Source: Paenibacillus senegalimassiliensis
GTDB lineage: Bacteria > Bacillota > Bacilli > Paenibacillales > Paenibacillaceae
Length of the DNA stretch: 64,000 nt
Assembly: GCF_001486585.1 (NCBI RefSeq)
Contig: NZ_LN909044.1
Span: forward strand, 124,001-188,000
Reading direction: 5' to 3'
In this document: piece by piece, positions 8,022 through 16,996 of the stretch
Layout: each line of letters opens with the position of its first letter
Numbering within the stretch: position 1 is the first letter of the stretch
Program-made: the position numbers and the translations under genes
The notes under the pieces: model-generated
The model's input: the letters and a program-made list of their open reading frames with translations, nothing else
Told to the model about the DNA's origin: nothing
Databases searched by the model: none

Positions 8022-8402
8022 TTAGGATTTCAAAGCAATAACTTCAATTTCCACCAGGCCGTCCTTAGGCAGCCGAGCTACTTCAACCGCGCTGCGTGCG
8101 GGATAAGGTGCTGTGAAGAACGTACCGTATACCTCATTTACTTTCGCGAAGTCGTTCATGTCTTTCAGGAACACTGTCGTTTTAATGACCTTGTCCAATC
8201 CACTGCCAGCGGCTGCCAGAACAGCAGCCACATTACGTAGCGATTGAGCGGCTTGCGCTTCTACGCCTTCTGCCAGTTCTCCCGTCTCTGGCACCAGGCC
8301 AAGCTGCCCAGAAGTAAACACTAAATCACCGAGCCCGATCCCTTGCGAATAAGGTCCAATTGCCCCCGGCGCTGCTGTCGTCGATATCACTTGTTTCTCC
8401 AT
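8022..8402 (-). CDS. ridA: RidA/YjgF enamine-imine deaminase
   Basis: A 126-aa protein of usual RidA length. It hydrolyses reactive enamine/imine intermediates such as 2-aminoacrylate, protecting PLP enzymes. Visible family features are PGAIGPYSQG near the N-terminus, FTSGQLGL, the NVAAVLAAAGSGLDKVIKTTVFLKD helix-strand unit, and the PARSAVEVARLPKDGLVEIEVIA end containing the substrate-binding Arg and Glu. The ATG at 8402 is preferred over the one at 8411, because AAGGG lies 9 bases before the former and directly touches the latter. It appears monocistronic. The family acts as a cytoplasmic trimer. Confidence 0.9.
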   Translation of the reverse strand: MEKQVISTTAAPGAIGPYSQGIGLGDLVFTSGQLGLVPETGELAEGVEAQAAQSLRNVAAVLAAAGSGLDKVIKTTVFLKDMNDFAKVNEVYGTFFTAPYPARSAVEVARLPKDGLVEIEVIALKS

Positions 8403-8464
8403 TTTCCTCATCCCTTCTATTATTTGTTTCTACATTGTAGCGATAATTACCCCGTAAGATCAAC

Positions 8465-9898
8465 CTAATCCGCCTGATCGGGACATATCTTCCCCGGCTT
8501 TAACGGCAGGTAGAAGGAGAACGTACTGCCTTGGCCCTCTGCGCTGTCCATATCGATGTATCCGCCAAGCAGCCTGGCCAAATTACTACTGATGGACAAT
8601 CCCAGTCCTGTTCCACCGAATTTGCGACTGATTGAGCCATCCGCCTGCTGGAACGCCTCGAATACCGCATCATGCATTTCCTTTGGCACGCCGATTCCGG
8701 TATCGGTCACAACAAATGCCAGCCACTCTCCGGGATGCGGAATCTCTTCACTCCCCGCACGGCGGATATCCAATTGTACTTGGCCCTCCTGGGTAAATTT
8801 GAACGCATTGGACAGCAGATTACGTAAGATTTGGGCAATTCGCTGTGCATCACTTATGACCGTATTAGGCAACCCTCGCTCCAGATTAATCACAAACTGG
8901 ATATCCTTCTGCTGGGCAATATGTTCAAAATGCATTTGCATCCAGTCCGGCAATTCGGCGAGCACGACATCCTCTTCAACAATTTCCAATCGGCCCGCTT
9001 CTACCTTAGATAGGTCGAGTACATCATTAACGATTTGTAGCAAGTCATGACCGGACTTATGAATGATTCGTCCGTATTCCGGGATATCCTCCCCCGCTTC
9101 GTCGCTCTCCGAGATAATTTCCGCCAGGTTAATGATGCTGTTCAGCGGGGTTCTCAGTTCATGGGACATATTGGCCAAAAATTCAGATTTGTATTTGGAT
9201 GCCTGAGCCAATTGCTTAGCCCGGTCCTCCAGACCAATCTTGGCCTTATGTAGCTCATCTGTTTGCTTACGAAGCAGTTCATTGGCGTATTTAAGCTCCA
9301 GATTTTGTCGATGCCCTAACTGAAAATCTCGTAGAATCAGAGCAAACAGGATGCTAAGAAAGCTGCCTAGTGGCAAAGTCACCGGCATAATCTCCAGCAT
9401 GTATTTGCTGAAGGGAATGACGCCGAACAAGGCAAGGTCTACGTAATGAACAAGATTAATGACCAGAATCGTCACCAAGCCCTTAATGAAAAAACGGTAA
9501 TTGGTCCGCTTCATCCAGACGCTGAGCCCTGCCCCGACAAAACCAAGAATTGTCAGGTTGACCAGACCGACGATCGCTGCCTCACTCACTCCAAAGGTCA
9601 AACGGGCCATACCAATGCCGACACCAATCAAGATGACGGTCGCCGGTTGCGCATAAACGAAGGCCGCTATAATTAACGGTACGTAACGCAGATCAAATAT
9701 CACATCATCCTTCAGGCGAAAGCCAAACTTCATGCAAATCCAGCCCGATACAATCATCAGCAGCACGGACAATACATAAATCATACGTGGCGACGTTCTC
9801 CGCAGCCCATATTTATATAGGATATTAGCCAGATAAGTGACGGTAACCAGCATGCCCAAATTCAGTAAAAAAGTATTCCCTATTCCCACCCGACTCAC
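8465..9898 (-). CDS. Membrane sensor histidine kinase, LytS-type sensor
   Basis: A 477-aa protein. Residues 1-200 hold about six hydrophobic segments resembling the 5TM-LYT input domain, followed by a coiled linker (NELLRKQTDELHKAKIGLEDRAKQLAQ). The HisKA domain contains the phospho-acceptor in FLANMSHELRTPLNS. The HATPase domain has the N box (LRNLLSNAFKF), G1 (VVTDTGIGVP), F box (FEAFQQADGS) and G2 (GGTGLGLSI). There is no receiver domain and no response regulator gene next to it, so it is an orphan kinase here. Its closeness to the divergent EET genes is suggestive only. The ligand is unknown. Confidence 0.88.
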   Translation of the reverse strand: MSRVGIGNTFLLNLGMLVTVTYLANILYKYGLRRTSPRMIYVLSVLLMIVSGWICMKFGFRLKDDVIFDLRYVPLIIAAFVYAQPATVILIGVGIGMARLTFGVSEAAIVGLVNLTILGFVGAGLSVWMKRTNYRFFIKGLVTILVINLVHYVDLALFGVIPFSKYMLEIMPVTLPLGSFLSILFALILRDFQLGHRQNLELKYANELLRKQTDELHKAKIGLEDRAKQLAQASKYKSEFLANMSHELRTPLNSIINLAEIISESDEAGEDIPEYGRIIHKSGHDLLQIVNDVLDLSKVEAGRLEIVEEDVVLAELPDWMQMHFEHIAQQKDIQFVINLERGLPNTVISDAQRIAQILRNLLSNAFKFTQEGQVQLDIRRAGSEEIPHPGEWLAFVVTDTGIGVPKEMHDAVFEAFQQADGSISRKFGGTGLGLSISSNLARLLGGYIDMDSAEGQGSTFSFYLPLKPGKICPDQAD

Positions 9899-10077
9899 CT
9901 CCCAAAATTAATTTCGTGGCCATACAGCAATAACCCTGCCGCAATATTTTCAGTATGACATACCCAAGCTTTCTAAAAAATAAATATTTTAAATATTAAG
10001 CAACCGTTTACAGGCGCTATATCCCTTGCGGGGTATAGCTTTGTTCAATTCAGGACGTTGAGCTATGTCACAATTAA

Positions 10078-10120
10078 TGTGATTCATTTCACATTATCAC
10101 GTATTTTTATATGCTAAAAT
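10078..10120 (+). promoter_or_regulatory. Fnr-type site and promoter of pplA-ndh2 unit
   Basis: TGTGA-TTCATT-TCACA at 10078-10093 is a perfect TGTGA-N6-TCACA palindrome, the consensus of Bacillus Fnr (and of Crp). An extended -10 TGCTAAAAT ends at 10120, which puts the start point near 10127. The site centre would then be at about -41.5, the classical position for an activated promoter lacking a good -35. An overlapping TCACA at 10068 forms a second, 5-base-spaced dyad with the same TGTGA. I infer anaerobic activation. The rest of the 9899-10272 gap is AT-rich leader with no gene seen; GGAGG precedes the pplA start. Confidence 0.7.
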
Positions 10121-10272
10121 TCCCTCGACAAAGGTTTTTCAGACTGCTCAATTCCTTGTGACAGCCCACTTTTTAGCTCTTGCCCGTTTTGAGTTTATGT
10201 AGTTAAATAAGGAAGTTATTAAAATGTCTTCACATTTTAATATATATAATTCATTCACTGGAGGTCTCTATC

Positions 10273-11172
10273 ATGAAAAAAGCTTCAATCATTCTTAGCA
10301 GCGCTTTGCTGTTGGGTTTGTTGGCAGGTTGTGGTTCGAACAATGGCGCAAATACAACAGAACCGGCGAACAATACGCCTGCTGCTACTGAAACCAATGC
10401 AAGCGATAGCACGAACAGTGCTGAAGCAGGCAGCTATCAAGACGGCGTTTACTATGCTCAAGGTGAAGCTGATGCAAAAACAGGTTGGCAATATTATGTT
10501 ACCCTCACAGTTTCTGGAGGAAAGATTACAGAAGCAAATTGGAATGCTATTAATGCAACAGTTCCCGTTGATAAAGTAACCTACTCCAAAGAAGGCAAGT
10601 ACGGTATGAAAGACGGCGGTGCTGCTTCCGAATGGCATGAGCAAGCCGAAAAAGCGGAACAATATTTAATTGAAAAGCAAGACCCAAAAGATATTACCCT
10701 AAATGAAGAAGGTAAAACAGATGCTATCGCTGGCGTATCTGTTCATGTGAATGAATTCTTCACACTGGCTGACCAAGCTTTGGCTGCTGGCCCTGTTGAT
10801 TCAGTAACGTACAAAGATGGTACTTACCATGAAGAAGGCGCTGAATTCGACGCTAATTCCGGTTGGAAAGAAACCGTAGATGTCGTTGTAGCTGCTGGTA
10901 AAATTGTTAAAGTTAACTTCAGTGGTGTGAATGAAAAAGGTGAAGACAAAAAGCAAACTTCGATCGATGGCAACTATGGCATGAAAGCAGCCGGTTCCGT
11001 GGGCGAATGGCATGAAGAAGCAGCTACTGCTGAAGCTTTCCTGGTGGAAAGTCAAGATCCTGCGGCTGTAACTTTCAATGAAGAAGGCAAAACAGATGCT
11101 ATCGCTGGAGCAACCATCAGCCTGCAATCCTATTTCGAACTCGTCAGCAAAGCACTTGAACAAGCTAAATAA
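10273..11172 (+). CDS. pplA: FMN-binding lipoprotein with two flavin domains (PplA-like)
   Basis: A 299-aa lipoprotein. The signal peptide ends in LLAGC, giving a lipidated Cys near residue 20, followed by a Ser/Thr/Asn-rich linker to about residue 60. Two tandem FMN-binding domains follow (about 62-175 and 185-295), each with a DGxY start, a YGMK segment, a WHEQAE/WHEEAA helix and a flavinylation-type end. The second end is DAIAGATIS, matching the D..xGAT pattern where FMN is attached to Thr. The first is DAIAGVSVH, with Ser in that position. Two-domain lipoproteins of this kind (Listeria PplA) carry electrons from the membrane quinone pool to extracellular acceptors. It lies directly upstream of the NADH dehydrogenase under a predicted Fnr site. 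The flavin transferase ApbE/FmnB is not in the window. Confidence 0.85.
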   Translation: MKKASIILSSALLLGLLAGCGSNNGANTTEPANNTPAATETNASDSTNSAEAGSYQDGVYYAQGEADAKTGWQYYVTLTVSGGKITEANWNAINATVPVDKVTYSKEGKYGMKDGGAASEWHEQAEKAEQYLIEKQDPKDITLNEEGKTDAIAGVSVHVNEFFTLADQALAAGPVDSVTYKDGTYHEEGAEFDANSGWKETVDVVVAAGKIVKVNFSGVNEKGEDKKQTSIDGNYGMKAAGSVGEWHEEAATAEAFLVESQDPAAVTFNEEGKTDAIAGATISLQSYFELVSKALEQAK

Positions 11173-11214
11173 TTATAGTCACCAATGAATCTAAATTAAG
11201 AAGAGGTGAATCTC

Positions 11215-13092
11215 TTGAAGAAGATCGTAGTTTTGGGCGGTGGTTATGGCGGTGTCGTCACTTCCAAGCATCTGGCCAAACTGTTGAAAAAAGATAAAGA
11301 TGTAGAGATCCAATTGATCGACCGCAACCCGTACCATACGCTGTTGACTGAGTTGCACGAAGTCGCAGCTAACCGGGCTCCTGAAGATTCAGTAAAAATC
11401 GAACTCAAGAAGATTTTTGCTGGTCAAAAAGTTGACGTTGTTCTGGACTCCATCGACAACATCGACTTTAATGCCAAGGAACTTCGTTCCGAGCAAAATA
11501 CTTACAAATATGACTACCTGGTTATCGGTTCTGGCTGTAAGCCAACCTTCTTTGGTATTCCAGGTGCAGAAGAGCATGCGTTGACCCTGTGGTCTTATGA
11601 AGACGCTGTTCGCTTGAAAGAGCAAGTTCGCCGCATGTTCAGCGAAGCTGCTAAAGTAAAAAATCCGGCTAAACGTCGCAAGATGCTCTCCTTTGTTGTC
11701 GTCGGCGCTGGCTTTACCGGTGTGGAACTGGTCGGGGAACTGGCTGAATTCCGGGACGAGCTTTGCAAAGAGTTCTTCATTGACCCAAGTGAGGTTCGTC
11801 TGGTCGTTGCCGATATGGCTCCGAAGATCTTGCCAATCTTGCCTGACAAATTGATTGAGAAAGCAGCGAAACGCCTGCGCAAGATGAACGTAGAAATTGT
11901 AACAAGTGCGAAAATCACTGGCGTTACTCCATCCAGCGTACAATTGGGCGAAGGTCAGGAGCTTGAAGCTGATACCATCGTTTGGACAGCCGGTGTTGAA
12001 GGCTCTGAACTGGTTGGCAAGCTTGATGTTAAGCAAGAAGGTCGTAAACGGATCGTCACTAATGACAAGCTGCAAAGCGTTGATCATGAAGACGTATATA
12101 TCGTTGGCGACAACATCTTCTTCATTCCTGAAGGCGAAACGCGTCCCGTGCCGCAAATGGTGGAAAATGCCGAGCAAGCCGGACCGCTTATCGCACATAA
12201 TATTCATGCCGATATCCACGGCAAGCCGAAGAAATCATACAAGCCTGGATTCCATGGCACGATGGTATGTATCGGTAGCCGTTACGGCGTAGCCAATGTT
12301 GGCTTGCCTAACAAAATGTTCATGCTGACCGGCTTCATGGCTATGCTCAGCAAGCACATGATCAACATGTATTATCTCTTCACCGTAGCTGGCTTCGCTA
12401 AAGTCTGGACTTACATGATGCACGAGTTCTTCCATGTGAACAACCGCAGAAGCTTCCTTGGAGGTCATTTCTCCAAGCGTTCGCCGAATTTCTGGCTGTT
12501 GCCGCTTCGTGTATTCGTAGGTTACAAATGGCTTGAAGAAGGAATCGACAAATTGCCGAAGATCCTTAAGGACCCTTCGAACATCTTCTTGATTCCGGCT
12601 GCTCCTCATGCAGACGCTGTCTCTGCTGCCAGTGAAGCTGCTGGTGCCGTTACTGAGACCGTGGATGCGCAAGCTGCCGCTTCGGCAGTTGAAAGTGCAT
12701 CGACAGCAGTAACCGCATTGCCTGTACCCGGATTCATCAAATCGATGGTTAATGGTGTTATGGATATTTTCTTCTACACGCCAGACGGCGGTTATACCGC
12801 TTTGGCTACTGTGTTCCAATTCTTCATGGTATTCGCGGAAATTGCGATTGGTATTATGCTGATCGTAGGTCTGTTCACTGCCGTAGCTTCTGCAGCTACT
12901 GTAGCACTGGGCGTTATGATCTGGTCCTCCAGCATGGCTTCCTCTGAAATGCTGTGGTACATGACTGCAGGCGTTGCCTTGATCGGCGGTTCCGGTAGCA
13001 TGTTCGGTCTGGACTACTACGTTCTTCCTTGGCTCAAGAAACAATGGAAACGAATCCCACTTGTACGAAGATGGTACTTATATACCGAGTAG
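11215..13092 (+). CDS. ndh2: Type II NADH dehydrogenase with C-terminal membrane domain (Ndh2-like)
   Basis: A 625-aa protein. It starts at TTG 11215, because AAGAGG lies 8 bases before it; GTG at 11206 overlaps the ribosome site. Residues 1-400 are a non-proton-pumping NADH:quinone oxidoreductase: FAD site GGGYGGVV, NADH site VVVGAGFTGVELVGELAE, second FAD motif VYIVGDN. Unlike standard Ndh (about 400 aa), it has a further 220 residues with a linker rich in Ala/Ser/Val and about four membrane segments (for example FFMVFAEIAIGIMLIVGLF) resembling DoxX-like proteins. That extra membrane domain is characteristic of the Ndh2 used in flavin-based EET, which feeds electrons to demethylmenaquinone. 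It lies 42 bases after pplA in the same unit; a strong terminator follows. Confidence 0.87.
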   Translation: MKKIVVLGGGYGGVVTSKHLAKLLKKDKDVEIQLIDRNPYHTLLTELHEVAANRAPEDSVKIELKKIFAGQKVDVVLDSIDNIDFNAKELRSEQNTYKYDYLVIGSGCKPTFFGIPGAEEHALTLWSYEDAVRLKEQVRRMFSEAAKVKNPAKRRKMLSFVVVGAGFTGVELVGELAEFRDELCKEFFIDPSEVRLVVADMAPKILPILPDKLIEKAAKRLRKMNVEIVTSAKITGVTPSSVQLGEGQELEADTIVWTAGVEGSELVGKLDVKQEGRKRIVTNDKLQSVDHEDVYIVGDNIFFIPEGETRPVPQMVENAEQAGPLIAHNIHADIHGKPKKSYKPGFHGTMVCIGSRYGVANVGLPNKMFMLTGFMAMLSKHMINMYYLFTVAGFAKVWTYMMHEFFHVNNRRSFLGGHFSKRSPNFWLLPLRVFVGYKWLEEGIDKLPKILKDPSNIFLIPAAPHADAVSAASEAAGAVTETVDAQAAASAVESASTAVTALPVPGFIKSMVNGVMDIFFYTPDGGYTALATVFQFFMVFAEIAIGIMLIVGLFTAVASAATVALGVMIWSSSMASSEMLWYMTAGVALIGGSGSMFGLDYYVLPWLKKQWKRIPLVRRWYLYTE

Positions 13093-13126
13093 ACAGTTAC
13101 CTTTTCTGTTGAGAGCTTGAAACCCG

Positions 13127-13165
13127 GAGTAATGTGCGCTGTATGCGCACATTACTCTCCTTTTT
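13127..13165 (+). terminator. Rho-independent terminator after ndh2
   Basis: GAGTAATGTGCGC (13127-13139) pairs perfectly with GCGCACATTACTC (13145-13157) around a 5-base loop, and TTTTT follows at 13161-13165. It separates ndh2 from the hepS-like gene, whose transcription may come from read-through or a separate promoter in 13166-13232. Confidence 0.9.
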
Positions 13166-13232
13166 CTATTCCTGCCGAAATCGGTGTTAGATTACCCTGC
13201 AAGCCTACCTGCTTTTTAAGGAGTGTGTCCTT

Positions 13233-13685
13233 ATGAATCATCACCTCATCCAAGATGCTTATCGCTTATTGCAGGGCGAATGTTCGCCCGAGGCCGGCAT
13301 TATTGTAGATTTACCTGCCCTGGAAGCGGCACCGCTGGCAATGCTTCTGGAGCAATACGATATGACTGCAGTACGACAATGCCGCCTGCTTACCATTTAC
13401 ATTGCAATCAAGCTCGCTTTACAGCGCCATAAGGATTGTGAGCTTCTTGCCTCTGGCGAGGAGCTTACCCGCAAAGTGCTGGATGGCGACTACCTATACA
13501 GCTTTTACGTGGAACTATGCCTGAAATGGGAGGAATACGATTTACTTTCGCATCTGGCTCCCATCATCAAGCAAATTCAGATCAAACGCGCGGAAGGCCG
13601 CCCCGAAGACGAGCGGCTGCTTAAGGGCTGGGAGTTGTTCCTGCGGCTTGAGCATAACCGCAGTACCGCCAGTCAGGCCATTTAG
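13233..13685 (+). CDS. HepS-like small subunit of polyprenyl diphosphate synthase
   Basis: A 150-aa helical protein with no membrane segment. The C-terminal half (VLDGDYLYSFYVELCLKWEE... then LLSHLAPIIKQIQIKRAEG) resembles the GDYLSSRFY...L...I..IN..K pattern of heptaprenyl diphosphate synthase component I (HepS), which sets product length together with HepT. HepS is usually about 250 aa, so this is a short version. It ends 13 bases before hepT, which supports a partner role. In Bacillus, menG lies between hepS and hepT; it is absent here, which would fit production of demethylmenaquinone for EET. AAGGAG lies 9 bases before the ATG. The family assignment is tentative. Confidence 0.6.
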   Translation: MNHHLIQDAYRLLQGECSPEAGIIVDLPALEAAPLAMLLEQYDMTAVRQCRLLTIYIAIKLALQRHKDCELLASGEELTRKVLDGDYLYSFYVELCLKWEEYDLLSHLAPIIKQIQIKRAEGRPEDERLLKGWELFLRLEHNRSTASQAI

Positions 13686-13698
13686 CGGAGGAGACGCC

Positions 13699-14682
13699 AT
13701 GAGGAGACTTGAGGAAACGCTGAATATTCCGTTGAAGACCGTAGACCGGGAGATTGAGAATATGGTCAAATTTGACCGGGATGTCCCCCGCTCCTCTCAG
13801 CTTGCCAAGAGCATCATGGAATTGATTCGGTCTGGTGGCAAGCGGGTTCGCCCTTTGATGGTTATTGTGGGCAGCCGATTCGGGCCTGTCTCCGACCCCC
13901 AGAAGGTATGGCGACTCGCCGCTGCGGCTGAATTCATTCATGCTGCATCGCTGATTCACGACGATATCATTGACGACTCGCCGCTACGGCGTGGTCAGAA
14001 GGCTATGCATACCAAAGTAGGTGTTAGTGAAGCCTTGCATATCGGTAACTACATGTCGGCAAGGGTAATCGAGCTGATTTCCGTCTATTCCGCGGAGCGG
14101 GAGCGATTTGCTTATCACCTCTCTTCTCTTGCGACCACAAGGCTTTGCTTGGGCGAGTACCAGCAATTATCCCTGTTATACGATTATGATGTGACCATCG
14201 AACAATACTTGGAGAAGTCGAAGAACAAAACAGCACAGCTTATGGCGACCTGCCTGCAAATCGGGGCTCAGGCTACCGGAACCGATACGGCCACCTCCGA
14301 TCTCTTATATTCCTTTGGAGAGAAGCTCGGCATTGCCTTTCAAATCCGGGATGACCTGCTAGATTTCACACAGTCTTCTGAGAAGCTGGGGAAGCCTGCT
14401 GGCGGTGATCTGCGCAGTGGCCAAGTCACCCTTCCCGTCCTGTTCGCCTTGCGTGACGAAGGCCTGGCAAGGCAGATCAGATCCATATCTGTGGACAGCT
14501 CGACCGCTCAAGTCGATGAGGTTGTGGCGGCCATTCGGGCTAGCGACGCGCTCCAGCAAACGGAAGCGTTAAGTCAGCGATATTTGAATGAAGCTGAGGA
14601 GATTATTTATCAGCTTAATGATTATCCCTCCCACCAAGACCTGCAAGCTCTGCTGGATTATCTGGGTGGACGAGAGAAATAA
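13699..14682 (+). CDS. hepT: Polyprenyl (heptaprenyl) diphosphate synthase, HepT-type
   Basis: A 327-aa trans-isoprenyl diphosphate synthase that extends farnesyl diphosphate with isopentenyl diphosphate to make the menaquinone side chain. The first Asp-rich motif is in LIHDDIIDDSPLRRG and the second in QIRDDLLDF, with GGKRVRPLM for substrate phosphate binding. The GNYMSARVIELIS helix lies before the chain-length region. The ATG at 13699 has AGGAG 5 bases upstream and is preferred to the in-frame upstream ATG at 13648, which overlaps the hepS-like gene. It is the last gene of the plus-strand unit and is followed by a bidirectional terminator facing ubiA. Confidence 0.9.
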   Translation: MRRLEETLNIPLKTVDREIENMVKFDRDVPRSSQLAKSIMELIRSGGKRVRPLMVIVGSRFGPVSDPQKVWRLAAAAEFIHAASLIHDDIIDDSPLRRGQKAMHTKVGVSEALHIGNYMSARVIELISVYSAERERFAYHLSSLATTRLCLGEYQQLSLLYDYDVTIEQYLEKSKNKTAQLMATCLQIGAQATGTDTATSDLLYSFGEKLGIAFQIRDDLLDFTQSSEKLGKPAGGDLRSGQVTLPVLFALRDEGLARQIRSISVDSSTAQVDEVVAAIRASDALQQTEALSQRYLNEAEEIIYQLNDYPSHQDLQALLDYLGGREK

Positions 14683-14688
14683 GACAAC

Positions 14689-14738
14689 AAAACAAAGGCG
14701 ATGCCAGGATATAAATCCTTTGGCATCGCCTTTGTTTT
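14689..14738. terminator. Bidirectional terminator between hepT and ubiA
   Basis: An 18-bp perfect stem joins AAAACAAAGGCGATGCCA (14689-14706) and TGGCATCGCCTTTGTTTT (14721-14738), with U-rich tails in both directions. It lies between the convergent hepT and ubiA genes and can end both EET transcription units. Confidence 0.93.
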
Positions 14739-14748
14739 ATACAATTTT

Positions 14749-15621
14749 TTAGCCTAACATAAAATCTCCGAGCGTAAACAGCAGAATCACCATGCTGATC
14801 ACCTGATTCAAATTGTATGAGGCCACGTTCATCCGCTTGCGATTCGAGGGCTTGATGATCTTATGCTCGGTCAATAGCAGGATGATGGCAAGAGCAATTC
14901 CTACCATGTACATCCAGCCAAGCTGGCGTATAGGGATCAGAACGATCAGGAGAAGCACCATGATCAAGTGCAGCCCAGCCGCGATACGTAAGCCATTCTT
15001 GAGACCAAAGGCACTAGGAATCGACCAGAGGCCATGACTGCGGTCAAAATCGATATCCTGAGATCCGTAAATAATATCAAAGCCGGCAATCCACAGCATA
15101 ACAATCGTACCCAGGATAAACGGTGTGAAGGCAAATTGTCCCGTTACTGCGAACCATGCCCCGATGGGAGCTGAAGCGATGGTAAAACCTAAATACAGAT
15201 GGCTTAGATAGGTAAAACGCTTGGTGTACGAGTAGGAGGAGATCAGGAAAATCGCCACCGGCGACAAAATCAGGCAGAGCGGATTAAGCATGCCCGCAGC
15301 AACAATAAAGATGGCATAGTTAATAACAACGAAAGCGAGTACCTCCCGGGATTCCAGTAGCTTCCTTGGCAAATGGCGGTGCGCTGTCCGCGGGTTCTGC
15401 TCGTCAAAGACACGGTCGACCACGCGATTGAAGGCGTTAGCTCCGTTTCGTGCCCCGATCAGGGCGATCAGTCCCCAGAACATAATTCTCCAGGAGGGCA
15501 GGCCTTCGGCGGCCCACACCATCGAAATGATGGCAAAGGGCAAGGAAAACAACGTATGTGAAAACATGACCAGTTCGCTGTACAGCCTTATTTTAGTACC
15601 GATTTTTCTGGCAACTTCCAT
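14749..15621 (-). CDS. UbiA-family prenyltransferase
   Basis: A 290-aa integral membrane protein with about eight hydrophobic segments. The first Asp-rich motif is NAFNRVVDRVFDEQNPRT (NxxxD...D) and the second is DIIYGSQDIDFDRSHG, both intact. UbiA-like enzymes attach a polyprenyl chain to an aromatic ring such as 4-hydroxybenzoate, 1,4-dihydroxy-2-naphthoate or futalosine-pathway intermediates. In this EET context, quinone formation from the HepT product is the natural job. I cannot tell MenA, MqnP or another subtype from the sequence. The start at 15621 is preferred; the ATG at 15642 contains the AAGGAG ribosome site itself. It is the last gene of the minus-strand unit, 36 bases after the aminotransferase. 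Confidence 0.88.
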   Translation of the reverse strand: MEVARKIGTKIRLYSELVMFSHTLFSLPFAIISMVWAAEGLPSWRIMFWGLIALIGARNGANAFNRVVDRVFDEQNPRTAHRHLPRKLLESREVLAFVVINYAIFIVAAGMLNPLCLILSPVAIFLISSYSYTKRFTYLSHLYLGFTIASAPIGAWFAVTGQFAFTPFILGTIVMLWIAGFDIIYGSQDIDFDRSHGLWSIPSAFGLKNGLRIAAGLHLIMVLLLIVLIPIRQLGWMYMVGIALAIILLLTEHKIIKPSNRKRMNVASYNLNQVISMVILLFTLGDFMLG

Positions 15622-15657
15622 GATAAGTACACACTCCTTCAATGCTTAGGCCGTAAA

Positions 15658-16941
15658 TCAGGCCAATTGTTCCAGCACGGCTTCCAACGCCTCCAGCATC
15701 CCGCGCACATCCTCTTCCGTAATGACCAGCGGTGGCTGAAAGGCAAGCACATTGCGATTTACCCCGTTCTTGCCGATGATAAACCCACGTTCCAGCATGC
15801 CTTCAAGCACATCATCCGTAAGCCTTGCCGCTGCATCAGGATCATCAGCTCTCAGCTCTGCTCCCAGCATCAGACCTTCTCCTCGCACCTCGGATACACA
15901 CATAGGGAAACGGACAGCAAGCCGTTCCAGACCCGCACGCAGCAATGCCCCCAACTGCTCAGCACGTTCAGGCAAACGATGTGCCTCAATGTAGTCCAGC
16001 ACCGCCAGTGCAGTCATGGACGATACGGGATTTCCCCCGAACGTGGAAGCCGATGGACGGTTGAAGCTGGCGGCAATCTCATCCGTCGTGGCAAAGCCCG
16101 CGATCGGAATACCGCTGCCCAGCGCCTTCGCCATAGTCAGGATATCCGGCGTTACCTCATAACGGTCCATGGCAAACATCCGCCCGGTCCGGCCAAAGCC
16201 GGTCTGAATTTCATCAGCAATCAACAATACTCCGTATTGCTCTAGCAGCCGCTTCACTTCAGGGAAGTACCATTCCGGGGGCGTCACGATCCCGGCATTG
16301 CCTTGAATCGGTTCAACGATCATCGCAGCGAAGCTGTCGCCCTTCTCCTCCAGAACGCTCGTCAGAGCTGCAATCGAACGACGGCCTGCTTCGTCGGCGC
16401 TCATTCCTGGCTCAAAGGGGCGTGGGATGAAGGTCACATCCGTGTCCTGCGCAAGCTCAGGGTCTGTACGCCACATCTTCAGACCAGTTACGCTCATCGT
16501 CAGGTACGTTCGGCCATGCAGCCCTTGTTCCAGCGCCAGAAAGCCTCTACGGCCCGTATGAAGGCGAGCGAGCAGCAAAGCCCCCTCATTCGCTTCCGAG
16601 CCGCTGTTGACGAAGAACGTGCGTCTCAGGCCGCCTGGCAACACATTAGCCAGCCGCTCAGCCAAATCCACGTTAGGCTGCGTCAAATAAATCGTACACG
16701 TATGCTGCAAGGTTCGTAGCTGCTCTGCCGTACGTTCCGCAATCTCGGGGTTACAGTGACCACTGGCAACCACAGACACACCGGCAAAGAAATCGGTGTA
16801 CTGCTTGCCATCGTGACCATACAAATATTGCATTGCCCCCCTCACCAGTTGCGGTGGATTGCGGTAAAAATGACTGGTGCAAGGATAGAAATATTGTTGA
16901 CGCTTCTCCAAAATACCGTCTGGCCCGATATAACTCTGCAT
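15658..16941 (-). CDS. Class-III PLP-dependent aminotransferase
   Basis: A 427-aa fold-type I aminotransferase of the AGXT2/ornithine-4-aminobutyrate transaminase group. Visible features are FVNSGSEANEGALLLAR (PLP phosphate binding), MIVEPIQGNAGI, the PLP-ring Asp in LLIADEIQTGFGRTG, and the Schiff-base Lys in ILTMAKALGSGIPIAG. All catalytic residues are present. The frame runs open for 95 codons upstream, but that part overlaps the U32 gene and has no family features. The ATG at 16941 (MQSYIGPDG) has GGAG-rich sequence upstream. It lies between the U32 gene and ubiA, with 55 and 36 base gaps, so it is in the same operon. Its substrate is unknown. Confidence 0.88.
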   Translation of the reverse strand: MQSYIGPDGILEKRQQYFYPCTSHFYRNPPQLVRGAMQYLYGHDGKQYTDFFAGVSVVASGHCNPEIAERTAEQLRTLQHTCTIYLTQPNVDLAERLANVLPGGLRRTFFVNSGSEANEGALLLARLHTGRRGFLALEQGLHGRTYLTMSVTGLKMWRTDPELAQDTDVTFIPRPFEPGMSADEAGRRSIAALTSVLEEKGDSFAAMIVEPIQGNAGIVTPPEWYFPEVKRLLEQYGVLLIADEIQTGFGRTGRMFAMDRYEVTPDILTMAKALGSGIPIAGFATTDEIAASFNRPSASTFGGNPVSSMTALAVLDYIEAHRLPERAEQLGALLRAGLERLAVRFPMCVSEVRGEGLMLGAELRADDPDAAARLTDDVLEGMLERGFIIGKNGVNRNVLAFQPPLVITEEDVRGMLEALEAVLEQLA

Positions 16942-16996
16942 GTTCTCCGCTTCCCTTCCCTTTTCGTTTACTTGCCATCCCCTGCTCTTGAACTTG

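Noticed and set aside
12235..13044. 269-aa minus-strand ORF opposite ndh2
   Set aside because: Shadow of a recognised gene, with His/Ser/Arg-rich composition and no ribosome site.
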